Origin: Salegentibacter salegens
Lineage (GTDB): Bacteria > Bacteroidota > Bacteroidia > Flavobacteriales > Flavobacteriaceae
Assembly: GCF_900142975.1 (NCBI RefSeq)
Contig: NZ_LT670848.1
Location: 2,728,001-2,792,000 of the forward strand
Length of the DNA: 64,000 nucleotides
Reading direction: 5' to 3'
How positions within the stretch are numbered: position 1 is the first letter of the stretch; every line of letters begins with the position of its first letter. Below are positions 36,417 to 44,639 of the stretch, in pieces. A program made the position numbers and the translations under genes. Under the pieces are notes generated by a model. The model had not been told where the DNA came from. It made no database searches and saw only the letters and a program-made list of their open reading frames with translations.

Positions 36417-36911
36417 TTAGAACATTGAGAGTTGCGAAGTATTATTTTCGTGATTTAAAAGCCACTGCTTTCTATATAAACCCCCGGCATATCCGGTTAA
36501 AGAACCATCGCTGCCAATTACACGATGACAGGGAATTACTACCCAAAGCGGATTTTTCCCATTCGCTGAAGCAACCGCCCGTATAGCTTTTTCATCGCCT
36601 AGTTTTCTGGAAAGTTCCAGGTAGCTACAGGTTTTTCCAAATGGAATTTCACTTAAAGCTTTCCAGACTTTTTGCTGAAAATCGGTGCCTTTAGGGTTTA
36701 GTTTTAAATTGAAGTTTTCCAGGTTTCCTTTAAAATAATCGTCTAATTGTTGTACCGCCGACTGAAGAAAATCGGGGATTTCTTTGGAAGAAGGCATTTC
36801 TTTATCCAAAATCTGAATGGCCGAAATCCCGACTTCGTCGCCACTAATTTTGGCTGTCCCGAGTGGAGTTTTCAGAAATATCTGATTTTGTTGACTCCTC
36901 GTTTTCTTCAT
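36417..36911 (-). CDS. ogt: Methylated-DNA--protein-cysteine methyltransferase
   Basis: A 164-residue suicide repair protein that takes the methyl group from O6-methylguanine onto its active cysteine (Cys128 in VVIPCHRVIGSDG). The helix-turn-helix region includes FGKTCSYLELSRKLG. Length fits Ogt rather than the longer Ada. Its start lies 68 bases inside the end of the CorC-like gene, an unusually long overlap. No closer ATG would keep the conserved TPLGTAKISG start. Confidence 0.92.
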   Translation of the reverse strand: MKKTRSQQNQIFLKTPLGTAKISGDEVGISAIQILDKEMPSSKEIPDFLQSAVQQLDDYFKGNLENFNLKLNPKGTDFQQKVWKALSEIPFGKTCSYLELSRKLGDEKAIRAVASANGKNPLWVVIPCHRVIGSDGSLTGYAGGLYRKQWLLNHENNTSQLSMF

Positions 36912-37974
36912 TATCTTTTCTTTGAATTAACCCAAGTCTTTTTGCGCGTTTTTCCCAGTTCTGGCGGGCCAGCATTTGCATATCTTCAATACTGTCGCTT
37001 TCATCCATAATTTCAAGGCCGAGCAAAGTTTCTATAATGTCCTCCATAGTTACAATACCAACGGTATTCCCATATTCATCTACAATTATGGAAATATGCC
37101 CTCTTTTTTGTACAAAATTTTCAAAAAGTTCTGGGATTGGAGTATCTCCCGCACTCATAAAAATATCTCTTTTCAAAGCGCTTAAAGGCTGGTCGCCTTT
37201 ATCGTCTATCATCTCTTCCAAAACATCGTCTTTTAAAATAAAACCTGATACATTATTGGTTTTATCTTTATAAACAGGAATTCTAGAAAATTTAAGGTTT
37301 TTATGGGTTCGGTGAAACTCTTCTATACTGGTATCTTCATCTTCAATAATAGCAACCGAATACGGCGTCATCACATCTTTTGCCTTAACCGATCTAAATA
37401 CAAGAAGGTTTTTAATTACCGTGGTTTCACTTTCATCAAAAACACCTTCTTCTTCGGCAGCATCAGTAATTGCAGCGAATTCTTCCCTATTCATAGAAGA
37501 AACATGAGCCGATTTACCTATTAATTTGGTAGTAAGCATCATAAGCCAAAGTATACCGGTATACTTCAGCGGAAAAATCATTATTTTAAGGGTTTTTGCG
37601 GTAAAATTCCCAAGGGCTTGCCAGTATGTGGCGCCTATGGTTTTCGGAATAATTTCAGAAAGAACTAGAATAGCTACAGTCATAATGGCCGAAACTATAC
37701 CCACAGCATTACCACCATCGCCATAAATTTTCTCGGCTTGTACTCCTACTAAAATAGCACCAACAGTATGCGCTATGGTATTTACGGTTAAAATTGCTAT
37801 TAACGGCTTGTCTATATCCTGTTTAAAATTAGCAAGGGTCTTTGCATACGCTTTACCTTCCTTGTTTTTTATTTTAATATAAGAAGGGGTTACGCTCAAT
37901 AAAGCTGCCTCCAAAATAGAACACATAAAAGAAAAGAAAATGGAAAGAACAGCAAATAAAATTAGTATTCCCAT
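36844..37974 (-). CDS. CNNM/CorC-type transport-associated protein (hemolysin family)
   Basis: A 376-residue membrane protein. It has a DUF21/CNNM transmembrane domain (about 1-180), with a cytoplasmic CBS pair after it (VMTPYSVAIIEDED and GHISIIVDEYGNTVGIVTMEDIIETLLG, partly quoted). Such proteins take part in magnesium or cobalt homeostasis. The frame starts at 38034, but the ATG at 37974 (MGILILFAVLS) begins the first membrane helix. The Ser/Glu-rich C-terminal tail overlaps ogt. Confidence 0.85.
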   Translation of the reverse strand: MGILILFAVLSIFFSFMCSILEAALLSVTPSYIKIKNKEGKAYAKTLANFKQDIDKPLIAILTVNTIAHTVGAILVGVQAEKIYGDGGNAVGIVSAIMTVAILVLSEIIPKTIGATYWQALGNFTAKTLKIMIFPLKYTGILWLMMLTTKLIGKSAHVSSMNREEFAAITDAAEEEGVFDESETTVIKNLLVFRSVKAKDVMTPYSVAIIEDEDTSIEEFHRTHKNLKFSRIPVYKDKTNNVSGFILKDDVLEEMIDDKGDQPLSALKRDIFMSAGDTPIPELFENFVQKRGHISIIVDEYGNTVGIVTMEDIIETLLGLEIMDESDSIEDMQMLARQNWEKRAKRLGLIQRKDNEENEESTKSDISENSTRDSQN

Positions 37975-38050
37975 ATTGGTTTTTAGGCTTGTTTGAAATA
38001 CTAATTTAAAGATAATTCTAACAATGCGTCGCAAAGAAATGGTAAAACCT

Positions 38051-38082
38051 AAAAAAATAACCCCACCCGATTAAGGGCAGGG
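38051..38082 (-). terminator. Terminator after the 38107-38580 gene
   Basis: On the minus strand CCCTGCCC pairs with GGGTGGGG (two G-T wobbles) over six bases and is followed by TTATTTTTTT. It lies 25 bases past the stop of the minus-strand gene at 38107. Confidence 0.65.
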
Positions 38083-38106
38083 CAGTAAAATAGAAAGTAA
38101 TAAAAA

Positions 38107-38580
38107 TTAAGCAGAAAGTTTTTCGCTAATTATCCGGTTCCATTTTTGGGCCACAATTAGCCTTTCTGAAGCATTATTGCTGGCGTTATCATCTTCGTCA
38201 TAGAAAATAATTTCGGTAAGTTTTTTATTGTTCCTGTTTTCAGAAAGATCCAGGCTAATTCTTTTTATAAGCTCGGGTTTATCTGGAAAAGGCTGTGAAC
38301 TTACTTTAGTATTTTTTATAAAACTAAGGTCCAATACCTGGTGTTGCATATTGTTGGTAGGCTCTATAACCAACAATTTTTTTGCTTTACTGTCTAATCC
38401 CAATAATAAAGTGGCCGAGATCTCAACGGTATCGGTGGTTAAATTGTTTTTAATACTTAGTTCTTTAAGGTTTCTAAGCCTGCTTTTTTCTTTGGTGTTT
38501 TGTTGCCAGATTAAGAATAATATTGGCAGCACAAACACAGCTAAAAGCCCAAGGCCTATTAGCGTAGATGCGGTATCCAT
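38107..38580 (-). CDS. Unknown membrane-anchored protein
   Basis: A 157-residue protein with one N-terminal membrane helix (IGLGLLAVFVLPILFLIW) and a soluble C-terminal domain of mixed alpha/beta character that is probably cytoplasmic. I do not recognise the family. It has its own terminator and lies between a CorC-like gene and a small secreted protein gene, with no informative neighbour. Confidence 0.6.
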   Translation of the reverse strand: MDTASTLIGLGLLAVFVLPILFLIWQQNTKEKSRLRNLKELSIKNNLTTDTVEISATLLLGLDSKAKKLLVIEPTNNMQHQVLDLSFIKNTKVSSQPFPDKPELIKRISLDLSENRNNKKLTEIIFYDEDDNASNNASERLIVAQKWNRIISEKLSA

Positions 38581-38676
38581 TTTTTAAATTATTTAGATAA
38601 AATTATAGTTGTTTGCTTTTTTTAAAAGCTTTGTAAGTATGAAAAACCTTATAGTTTTTCCTTAAAAAACACTATT

Positions 38677-39030
38677 TCACCAGAAAAAATGGAAAGGATA
38701 AATATGTTGAAGTATTAATTGTCGCTGATCTAAATAGCTGAAAAATGAATTTTTATCAGTCGGAATCAGGAATTCTCTTTTTGAAGAATACGCAGAAGCT
38801 AAATAACCCGAAAAACCGCCGAAATTTTCTTCTGAAGCAATATGTTCAGCAGAAATAATTTCAGAAAATAGTACCGCTTGCTGATTTTGCTCAGCCTGCA
38901 GATAATCATAGTTTCTGGAGTCGAGATTATGAGCAGGAAAACCAGAAAAAGCGAAGCCCTGCCCTGAAAAGGACATAAACAATATGGCAAAAAGCGCATA
39001 TAAAGCTTTGAAATTTTTCTGGTTTTTCAT
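38677..39030 (-). CDS. Unknown small secreted protein
   Basis: A 117-residue protein with a signal peptide (KALYALFAILFMSFSGQGFAF) and a mature part of about 90 residues, ending in an aromatic tail (IYPFHFFW). I do not recognise a family. The tail is striking and may be a membrane or partner contact. It is monocistronic, with 96 bases to the next gene. Confidence 0.5.
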   Translation of the reverse strand: MKNQKNFKALYALFAILFMSFSGQGFAFSGFPAHNLDSRNYDYLQAEQNQQAVLFSEIISAEHIASEENFGGFSGYLASAYSSKREFLIPTDKNSFFSYLDQRQLILQHIYPFHFFW

Positions 39031-39040
39031 CGTGTAAATG

Positions 39041-39089
39041 TATATAAAAACCTAATTGGTTATCGCTAAATTTTAGTTATAAAATTAGG
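39041..39089 (-). terminator. Probable terminator of the hem operon
   Basis: On the minus strand CCTAATT (overlapping the hemB stop) pairs with AATTAGG 25 bases later and is followed by TTTTTATA. A nested CTAAAATTTAG-type palindrome lies in the loop. The stem is AT-rich, so this is of moderate strength. Confidence 0.5.
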
Positions 39090-40074
39090 AAATCAATTTA
39101 ACCGCATCTTTAGCAAAATAACTGGCAATCATAGAAGCCCCGGCTCGTTTTATAGCGGTTAGTTGTTCTAAAACTACCGCATCATGATCTAACCAGCCTT
39201 TTTCGGCTGCAGCTTTAATCATTGCATATTCACCACTTACCTGGTAAACTGCCACCGGAACATCTACTGCATTTCTAATATCGCGAACAATATCTAAATA
39301 GCACAATCCCGGTTTTACCATCACAATATCGGCGCCTTCTTCAATATCCATAAGGGTTTCTTTAACCGCTTCTTCGCGGTTTGCAGGATCCATCTGGTAG
39401 GTTTTTTTATCCTTCGGAATATTTTCAGCATCTACCGGTGCAGAATCCAAAGCATCGCGGAATGGCCCATAAAAAGCCGAAGCATATTTGGCGCTGTAAC
39501 TCATAATACCGGTTTCGTGAAAACCTTCGTCTTCCAGTAAACTGCGCATTTCAAAAATTCGGCCGTCCATCATATCGCTGGGAGCGAGAATATCGGCGCC
39601 GGCTTTTGCGTGGGAAAGACCCATTTCAGCTAAAATAGCGGTGGTATCATCGTTAATTACTTTGCCGTTGGCAATTACGCCATCATGGCCATAAGCAGAA
39701 TAAGGATCTAGAGCAACATCGGTCATAACCAGCATTTCCGGAACGGCATTTTTCACTGTATTTATAGCGCGTTGCATAAGTCCGTCAGCATTTAAAGCTT
39801 CCGTCCCTGCATTGTCTTTTAGGTTATCCGGAACTTTTACAAAAAGCAAAACCGATTTTATGCCCAGGCTCCAAAGTTCTTTAACTTCCTGTTCCAGTAA
39901 ATCCAGGCTAAACCGAAAATAATTAGGCATAGAAGCGATTTCCTGCTTCTTATTTTTTCCTTCCACCACAAAAAGTGGAGCGATAAAATCGTTTGGCGTA
40001 ATTGCGTTTTCCCTAACTAAGCTTCTTATTGCCTCGCTGGTTCTTAATCTTCTATTTCTGTTTAATGGATACAT
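39085..40074 (-). CDS. hemB: Porphobilinogen synthase
   Basis: A 329-residue delta-aminolevulinate dehydratase, which condenses two 5-aminolevulinate molecules into porphobilinogen. The Schiff-base lysines lie in MSYSAKYASAFYGPFRDA and VMVKPGLCYLDI. It is the last gene of the minus-strand heme operon and is separated from hemF by a four-helix-bundle insert. The metal-binding loop (VMTDVALDPYSAYGHDG) lacks the zinc cysteines, which suggests a magnesium-type enzyme. Confidence 0.96.
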   Translation of the reverse strand: MYPLNRNRRLRTSEAIRSLVRENAITPNDFIAPLFVVEGKNKKQEIASMPNYFRFSLDLLEQEVKELWSLGIKSVLLFVKVPDNLKDNAGTEALNADGLMQRAINTVKNAVPEMLVMTDVALDPYSAYGHDGVIANGKVINDDTTAILAEMGLSHAKAGADILAPSDMMDGRIFEMRSLLEDEGFHETGIMSYSAKYASAFYGPFRDALDSAPVDAENIPKDKKTYQMDPANREEAVKETLMDIEEGADIVMVKPGLCYLDIVRDIRNAVDVPVAVYQVSGEYAMIKAAAEKGWLDHDAVVLEQLTAIKRAGASMIASYFAKDAVKLIS

Positions 40075-40120
40075 TTTTATGGCTTTAAGCCAATAGCTAT
40101 AAGCAATTAGCTGTTGGCGT

Positions 40121-40471
40121 TTAGTTTAATTTTTGAATTAAAGAGTTTAGCATTTTTTTGATTTCTTCTACTTGAAACATTAATGGTTTACCTTGTTCTT
40201 CTGTAATAAAATTAAGATCAGTACTTAATAAAATCTGGTATTCTAATTCATTGGCTGAGCCAAATGCAATGTAGAGAAATCTTGCAAAATCCTTTTCGCT
40301 TTTCCTTCCGCAACCCTCAGCGATATTTGTGGGAATAGAACTGGAAGAACGTTTCATTTGACTAACCAAACTATAAAGCTCTTCTTTAGGGTAATTCGCG
40401 ACTATTTGATAAACATCAAGTGTGAGTTTATGACCTTTTTTCCAAACTGAATAGTTTTTGTAGTTTCTCAT
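40121..40471 (-). CDS. Four-helix-bundle (23S rRNA IVS-type) protein
   Basis: A 116-residue four-helix-bundle protein of the family first found in 23S rRNA intervening sequences. The motif PTNIAEGCGRKSEKDFARFLYIAFGSANELEYQ (partly) is typical. It lies between hemF and hemB in the heme operon, and low-complexity repeats flank it on both sides. Such genes move as small inserts, so it is probably not a heme gene. Its function is unknown. Confidence 0.85.
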   Translation of the reverse strand: MRNYKNYSVWKKGHKLTLDVYQIVANYPKEELYSLVSQMKRSSSSIPTNIAEGCGRKSEKDFARFLYIAFGSANELEYQILLSTDLNFITEEQGKPLMFQVEEIKKMLNSLIQKLN

Positions 40472-40480
40472 ATTTCGCTA

Positions 40481-40529
40481 CTAAAAGCTAAAAGCTAAAA
40501 GCTAAAAGCTAAAAGCTAAAAACTAAAGA
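40481..40529. repeat. Tandem CTAAAAG heptamer repeat
   Basis: Five perfect copies of CTAAAAG (40481-40515) are followed by two degenerate copies (to 40529). It lies between hemF and the four-helix-bundle gene. On the other side of that gene GCCAATAGCT/AGCTGTTGGC (40090-40119) forms an imperfect hairpin. Confidence 0.85.
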
Positions 40530-40539
40530 CTGATAGCTC

Positions 40540-41448
40540 TTAAACCCATTCCCTCGGCACTTCTAAAACCTTTAATAATTTATCCTCTTCGCTGCCTGGT
40601 TCGGGATGATGGTCGTAAACCCATTGCACATGTGGAGGTAAACTCATTAAAATACTTTCTATTCTTCCGTTGGTTTTTAGACCGAAGAGCGTGCCTTTAT
40701 CGTGTACCAAATTGAATTCAACATAACGACCGCGCCTTATTTCCTGCCAGTTTCGGTTGATTTTAGAATATTGCAGATTTTTACGTTTTTCAACAATGGG
40801 AACATAAGCTTCCAGGAAACTGTCACCAACTTCGGTTACAAAACTATACCAGTCTTCAATACTCTTTTCTTCGGAAGCTTTTAAATAATCAAAGAACAAT
40901 CCTCCAATTCCGCGGGCTTCATTTCTATGTGAATTCCAGAAATACTCATCACATTTCTTCTTGTATTCCGGGTAAAATTCCGGGGAATGTTTATCACAGG
41001 CTTCCTTTGAAACCTGATGAAAATGTTCCGCATCTTCTTCAAAAAGATAATAGGGCGTAAGGTCCTGCCCACCACCAAACCACTGGTCTAAAACATTTCC
41101 ATTCTTATCGTACATTTCAAAATAACGCCAATTAGCGTGAACTGTTGGCACCATTGGATTTTTTGGATGGATCACCAAACTGAGTCCGCAGGCAAAAAAA
41201 TCTACATCGCCAACTTTGAAATATTGTTGCATTGCAGGAGCTAAAGGGCCGTGTACTGCCGAAATATTTACGCCGCCTTTTTCAAAAACAGCCCCATTTT
41301 CTATAACCCGGGTTCTGCCACCTCCACCTTCTTCACGTTCCCAAAGGTCCTGTTGAAATTTGACTGTGCCGTCTATCTCTTCCAGTTTTTCACAAATGCG
41401 ATCCTGTAAATCTTCAATATATTTATAAAATTCCGCTCTCATTTTCAA
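40540..41448 (-). CDS. hemF: Oxygen-dependent coproporphyrinogen III oxidase
   Basis: A 302-residue HemF that uses oxygen to turn coproporphyrinogen III into protoporphyrinogen IX. Signatures include VHANWRYFEM, WFGGGQDLTPYYL and RGIGGLFFDYL. Its use implies aerobic growth; the anaerobic HemN is not in this window. It overlaps the unknown upstream gene by 4 bases. Confidence 0.96.
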   Translation of the reverse strand: MKMRAEFYKYIEDLQDRICEKLEEIDGTVKFQQDLWEREEGGGGRTRVIENGAVFEKGGVNISAVHGPLAPAMQQYFKVGDVDFFACGLSLVIHPKNPMVPTVHANWRYFEMYDKNGNVLDQWFGGGQDLTPYYLFEEDAEHFHQVSKEACDKHSPEFYPEYKKKCDEYFWNSHRNEARGIGGLFFDYLKASEEKSIEDWYSFVTEVGDSFLEAYVPIVEKRKNLQYSKINRNWQEIRRGRYVEFNLVHDKGTLFGLKTNGRIESILMSLPPHVQWVYDHHPEPGSEEDKLLKVLEVPREWV

Positions 41449-41930
41449 TCGTCAATATAAACCAGTTTATCTTTCGTTTTTTCTATTTCTTCTACCTTGG
41501 AAACCTTAATGGCCACTTTCATTTTTTCCTGAAATAGATGAATAATTTCTTCAGATGGAATTTCATTTCCTTTAAATAAATCCTGCCCAAACCGGTTATT
41601 GTGTAAATCCATCGCTTTGGCCAGTTTTTGGTTTGGAGAAAGTTTTTCGTGTAAACCTGTAAAATGATCGCTCCAAATTCTGGCAGCTTCAACCGATCCT
41701 GAAATTTTAAAACATTTCTGGCAAATTAAATAATTCCAAAGGGCGTGTCTAAAGGCATTTTCTTTTCCATTTTTGTGATGTTCCTTTTTATAAAAATCGT
41801 CACAAATTTTTATGGTCTCAATAGTTGCCCGGTAGGTTGGTAAAATATAGCGCGGTTTACTTATAAAAACTTTGGAGACCGCGAACAGTTCCTTAAAGTT
41901 CATATTTTTAATCCGCGCCCAGACTGCCAT
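41445..41930 (-). CDS. Unknown conserved protein in the heme operon (DUF6973-like)
   Basis: A 161-residue soluble protein. It has the pattern ENAFRHALWNYLIC, then SDHFTGLHE, then MDLHNNRFGQ, with conserved-looking His and Asp residues that could form a metal or catalytic site. I associate the NAFRHALWN motif with DUF6973, with moderate trust. It overlaps hemE by one base and hemF by four, so it is translated as part of the heme operon. No role in heme synthesis is known to me. Confidence 0.6.
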   Translation of the reverse strand: MAVWARIKNMNFKELFAVSKVFISKPRYILPTYRATIETIKICDDFYKKEHHKNGKENAFRHALWNYLICQKCFKISGSVEAARIWSDHFTGLHEKLSPNQKLAKAMDLHNNRFGQDLFKGNEIPSEEIIHLFQEKMKVAIKVSKVEEIEKTKDKLVYIDD

Positions 41931-42958
41931 TATCTGGCTTTATATTCTTTTACCGCATCTACAAAAGCTTTTGCGTTTTCTACCGGAATATCGGGTAAAA
42001 TACCGTGTCCCAGGTTTACGATATAGCTATCCTTTCCAAATTCATTAATCATTTGGGTTACCATTCTTTTGATTTCGGCCGGTGGTGAATATAATCGTGA
42101 AGGATCAAAATTACCTTGTAAGGTGATCTTACCACCACTTAAATAGCGCGCGTTCCTGGCGCTAAGCGTCCAGTCTACACCTAAAGCTGAAGCTCCTGAA
42201 TTTGCCATTTCGTGAAGGGCAAACCAGCATCCTTTTCCGAAGGCGATAACCGGAATTTCATCTTTTAAAGCGTCAATGATCTGCTGATTATATTTCCAGG
42301 AAAATTCCTGATAATCTACCGGACTTAACATTCCGCCCCAGGAATCAAAAATTTGCACGGCATCTACGCCTGCTGCAACTTTGGCTTTTAAGTAGGCGAT
42401 GGTGGTATCGGTGATTTTTTGAAGTAATTGATGTGCAGCCACGGGATTCGTAAAACAGAATTTCTTTGCTTTATCAAAGTTTTTAGAACCCTGTCCCTGC
42501 ACTGCATAGCATAGAATTGTCCACGGGGAACCGGCAAAACCAATTAGCGGAACTTCGTTATTCAATTCCTGTTTGGTCATTTTAATGGCGTCCATTACGT
42601 AGCCTAAAGTTTCCTCGATATCGGGAACAATTACATTGTCTACATCTTTGGATGTGCGAATAGGATTTGGCAACCATGGACCAACACCGGGTTTCATTTC
42701 TACCTCGATATTCATCGCCTGCGGAATCACCAAAATGTCGCTAAATAGAATAGCGGCATCGGTCCCTATTTGATTAATAGGCATTACGGTGATTTCTGTA
42801 GCTAATTCTGGAGTTCTACAGCGTGTGAAAAAGTCGTATTTTTCTTTTAGCTTCATAAAATCAGGAAGGTAACGGCCTGCCTGTCTCATCATCCAAACCG
42901 GTGGACGTTCTACCGTTTCTCCTTTTAAAGCTTTTAGAAATAGATCGTTTTTTATCAT
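41930..42958 (-). CDS. hemE: Uroporphyrinogen decarboxylase
   Basis: A 342-residue HemE, which removes four carboxyl groups from uroporphyrinogen III to give coproporphyrinogen III. The N-terminal signature [16 protein letters not shown] carries the substrate-binding arginines, and [16 protein letters not shown] is present. The gene is separated from hemD by 76 bases that are filled by two REP-like hairpins. Confidence 0.97.
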   Translation of the reverse strand: MIKNDLFLKALKGETVERPPVWMMRQAGRYLPDFMKLKEKYDFFTRCRTPELATEITVMPINQIGTDAAILFSDILVIPQAMNIEVEMKPGVGPWLPNPIRTSKDVDNVIVPDIEETLGYVMDAIKMTKQELNNEVPLIGFAGSPWTILCYAVQGQGSKNFDKAKKFCFTNPVAAHQLLQKITDTTIAYLKAKVAAGVDAVQIFDSWGGMLSPVDYQEFSWKYNQQIIDALKDEIPVIAFGKGCWFALHEMANSGASALGVDWTLSARNARYLSGGKITLQGNFDPSRLYSPPAEIKRMVTQMINEFGKDSYIVNLGHGILPDIPVENAKAFVDAVKEYKAR

Positions 42959-42971
42959 TTTTTAGAATATT

Positions 42972-43065
42972 TTACTCGATAATCGAGATTAAATGTTCCG
43001 AGGCTTGCCTCGAAATCAAATTATATTTTCAATATTAAATGCTTCGTGAGCTTGCTCCGAAGTAT
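42972..43065. repeat. Two REP-like hairpins between hemE and hemD
   Basis: The first, at 42972-43015, holds CTCGAT-A-ATCGAG and CGAGGC-TT-GCCTCG and matches 28286-28332. The second, at 43039-43065, pairs ATGCTTCG with CGAAGTAT around GAGC-TT-GCTC and resembles 26894-26920. The second runs into the hemD coding end, where it encodes the last residues. Confidence 0.7.
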
Positions 43066-43697
43066 TTTACTACCTGCACAATCACATTTTCAATGGTTGG
43101 TTTGGTAGCAATTATTATGTTATTTGTATGTTTTTGGGCTTCTGCAGCCGTGGTATTTCCTATGCAAAAAGCCGTAGTGTCTTGCAACTGATTTTTAGCC
43201 GTAAAACTCTGCACCGCACTCGGGCTAAAAAATAAAATCCCTTCAAATTCCTGCGGAAAGGGCTGCGGATTCAAGCTTGTTTTGTAAACTTCAATTTCTT
43301 CAAACTGAATGTTTTCTTTTAGCAAAATCTCAGGAAGTTCGTCCCTTCTTTTATTTCCGCAGAAAAAAGTAAATTCTTCAGCCGCATATTTTTTAGTAAT
43401 AATTTCGGCTAAATCCTTACCATAATCTGCGATTTCCTGAATATGGAATCCGTTATCACTTAAAAGTTCCGCGGTTTTTTCTCCAACACAAAAACAATTT
43501 TTAAGTTCAATTTCTTCTAAAACGGCATTTACTGCATTTTTACTGGTAAAAATGGCGTTTTCAATTTTTTCTGAAGGAAGTTTAAAGTTGGTAGTTTCAG
43601 TAATAATCGCATTATATTCAACCAGGCTCAACCCCGAATTTAGAAACAATTGTTTCTGGGAATTAGTGAGTTTTTTGGTAGAGAGAATGCTCTTCAT
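43035..43697 (-). CDS. hemD: Uroporphyrinogen-III synthase
   Basis: A 220-residue HemD, which cyclises hydroxymethylbilane with inversion of ring D. The family is poorly conserved. The two-domain pattern (IFTSKNAVNAVLEE, ILFFSPSAVQSFTAKN, AFCIGNTTAAEAQ) and the position between hemC and hemE identify it. The last residues (KYFGASSRSI) are encoded by a REP-like hairpin, so the native C-terminus may have been replaced. Confidence 0.88.
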   Translation of the reverse strand: MKSILSTKKLTNSQKQLFLNSGLSLVEYNAIITETTNFKLPSEKIENAIFTSKNAVNAVLEEIELKNCFCVGEKTAELLSDNGFHIQEIADYGKDLAEIITKKYAAEEFTFFCGNKRRDELPEILLKENIQFEEIEVYKTSLNPQPFPQEFEGILFFSPSAVQSFTAKNQLQDTTAFCIGNTTAAEAQKHTNNIIIATKPTIENVIVQVVKYFGASSRSI

Positions 43698-43718
43698 TCC
43701 GAATTATTTAAATGAGAA

Positions 43719-44639
43719 TCAGCCTTCGGTATTTATTTCGGCTTTAATTTGCTGCATCAATTTTGCACCGCCATTGCTAAGAATTTCTTCAGCACAACGC
43801 CTTCCAAAATTCTGAATTTCGTTTAAAGAAACTGTTTTTTCTACGCCTAATTTCTCTTTTCCGTCCAAACTAAAAAGTGCGCCTTTAAAGTATACAAGAT
43901 CTTTATCTACAGTAGCTAAAGCTCCAATTGGCGCGGTACAACCGCCTTCTAAAACCTTTAAGAATTCGCGCTCAATATGCACGGTGATCTCAGATTCTCT
44001 ATGGTTTAATAATGCAAGTGCTTTGCGGGTAAACTCGTCTTCTTCCATCGCCACTACAAGCATGGCTCCCTGTGCCGGGGCTGGAATCATCCAGTTAAGA
44101 TCTATAAAATTATCGGGTTTTAAAGCGATACGTTCCAGGCCTGCAGCTGCGAAAATTGCTCCGTTCCAGTTGTTATCGTCTAATTTTTTCATTCGGGTAT
44201 TTACGTTTCCACGTAAATCTACAACGGTGTGAGTAGGATGTTTGTTAAGCCATTGCGCTTTACGGCGCAAACTCCCTGTAGCAATAGTTCCATTGCTTTC
44301 GAGGAAATCAAGGCCTTTATGTATAAGAATATCTTTGGTGTTGGCACGTTTTAAAACAGCTGCCTCTACAATTCCTTTTGGAAGTGCCGTGGGCACATCT
44401 TTCATAGAATGTACGGCGATATCAATCTCGCCTTTTATCATCGCCACATCCAGGGTTTTGGTAAAAATACCGGTAATGCCCATTTCGTAAAGTGGCTGAT
44501 CTAAATTGAGGTCTCCTGTGGATTTTACGGGAACAAGTTCAGTTTTATGGCCGGCCTTTTCCAATGCATTTTGCACTGTTTTCGCCTGCCAAAGTGCAAG
44601 TTCGCTATCCCTGGTGCCAATACGAATTACTTTGTTCAT
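43719..44639 (-). CDS. hemC: Hydroxymethylbilane synthase
   Basis: A 306-residue porphobilinogen deaminase. The dipyrromethane cofactor attaches to Cys234 in LEGGCTAPIGA. The N-terminal RIGTRDSELALWQA and VHSMKDVPT motifs are complete. It overlaps hemA by 4 bases and precedes hemD by 21. Confidence 0.97.
   Translation of the reverse strand: MNKVIRIGTRDSELALWQAKTVQNALEKAGHKTELVPVKSTGDLNLDQPLYEMGITGIFTKTLDVAMIKGEIDIAVHSMKDVPTALPKGIVEAAVLKRANTKDILIHKGLDFLESNGTIATGSLRRKAQWLNKHPTHTVVDLRGNVNTRMKKLDDNNWNGAIFAAAGLERIALKPDNFIDLNWMIPAPAQGAMLVVAMEEDEFTRKALALLNHRESEITVHIEREFLKVLEGGCTAPIGALATVDKDLVYFKGALFSLDGKEKLGVEKTVSLNEIQNFGRRCAEEILSNGGAKLMQQIKAEINTEG

Noticed and set aside
40481..40529. CRISPR-like array
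   Set aside because: The units are 7 bases in direct tandem without spacers, so it is a simple repeat.
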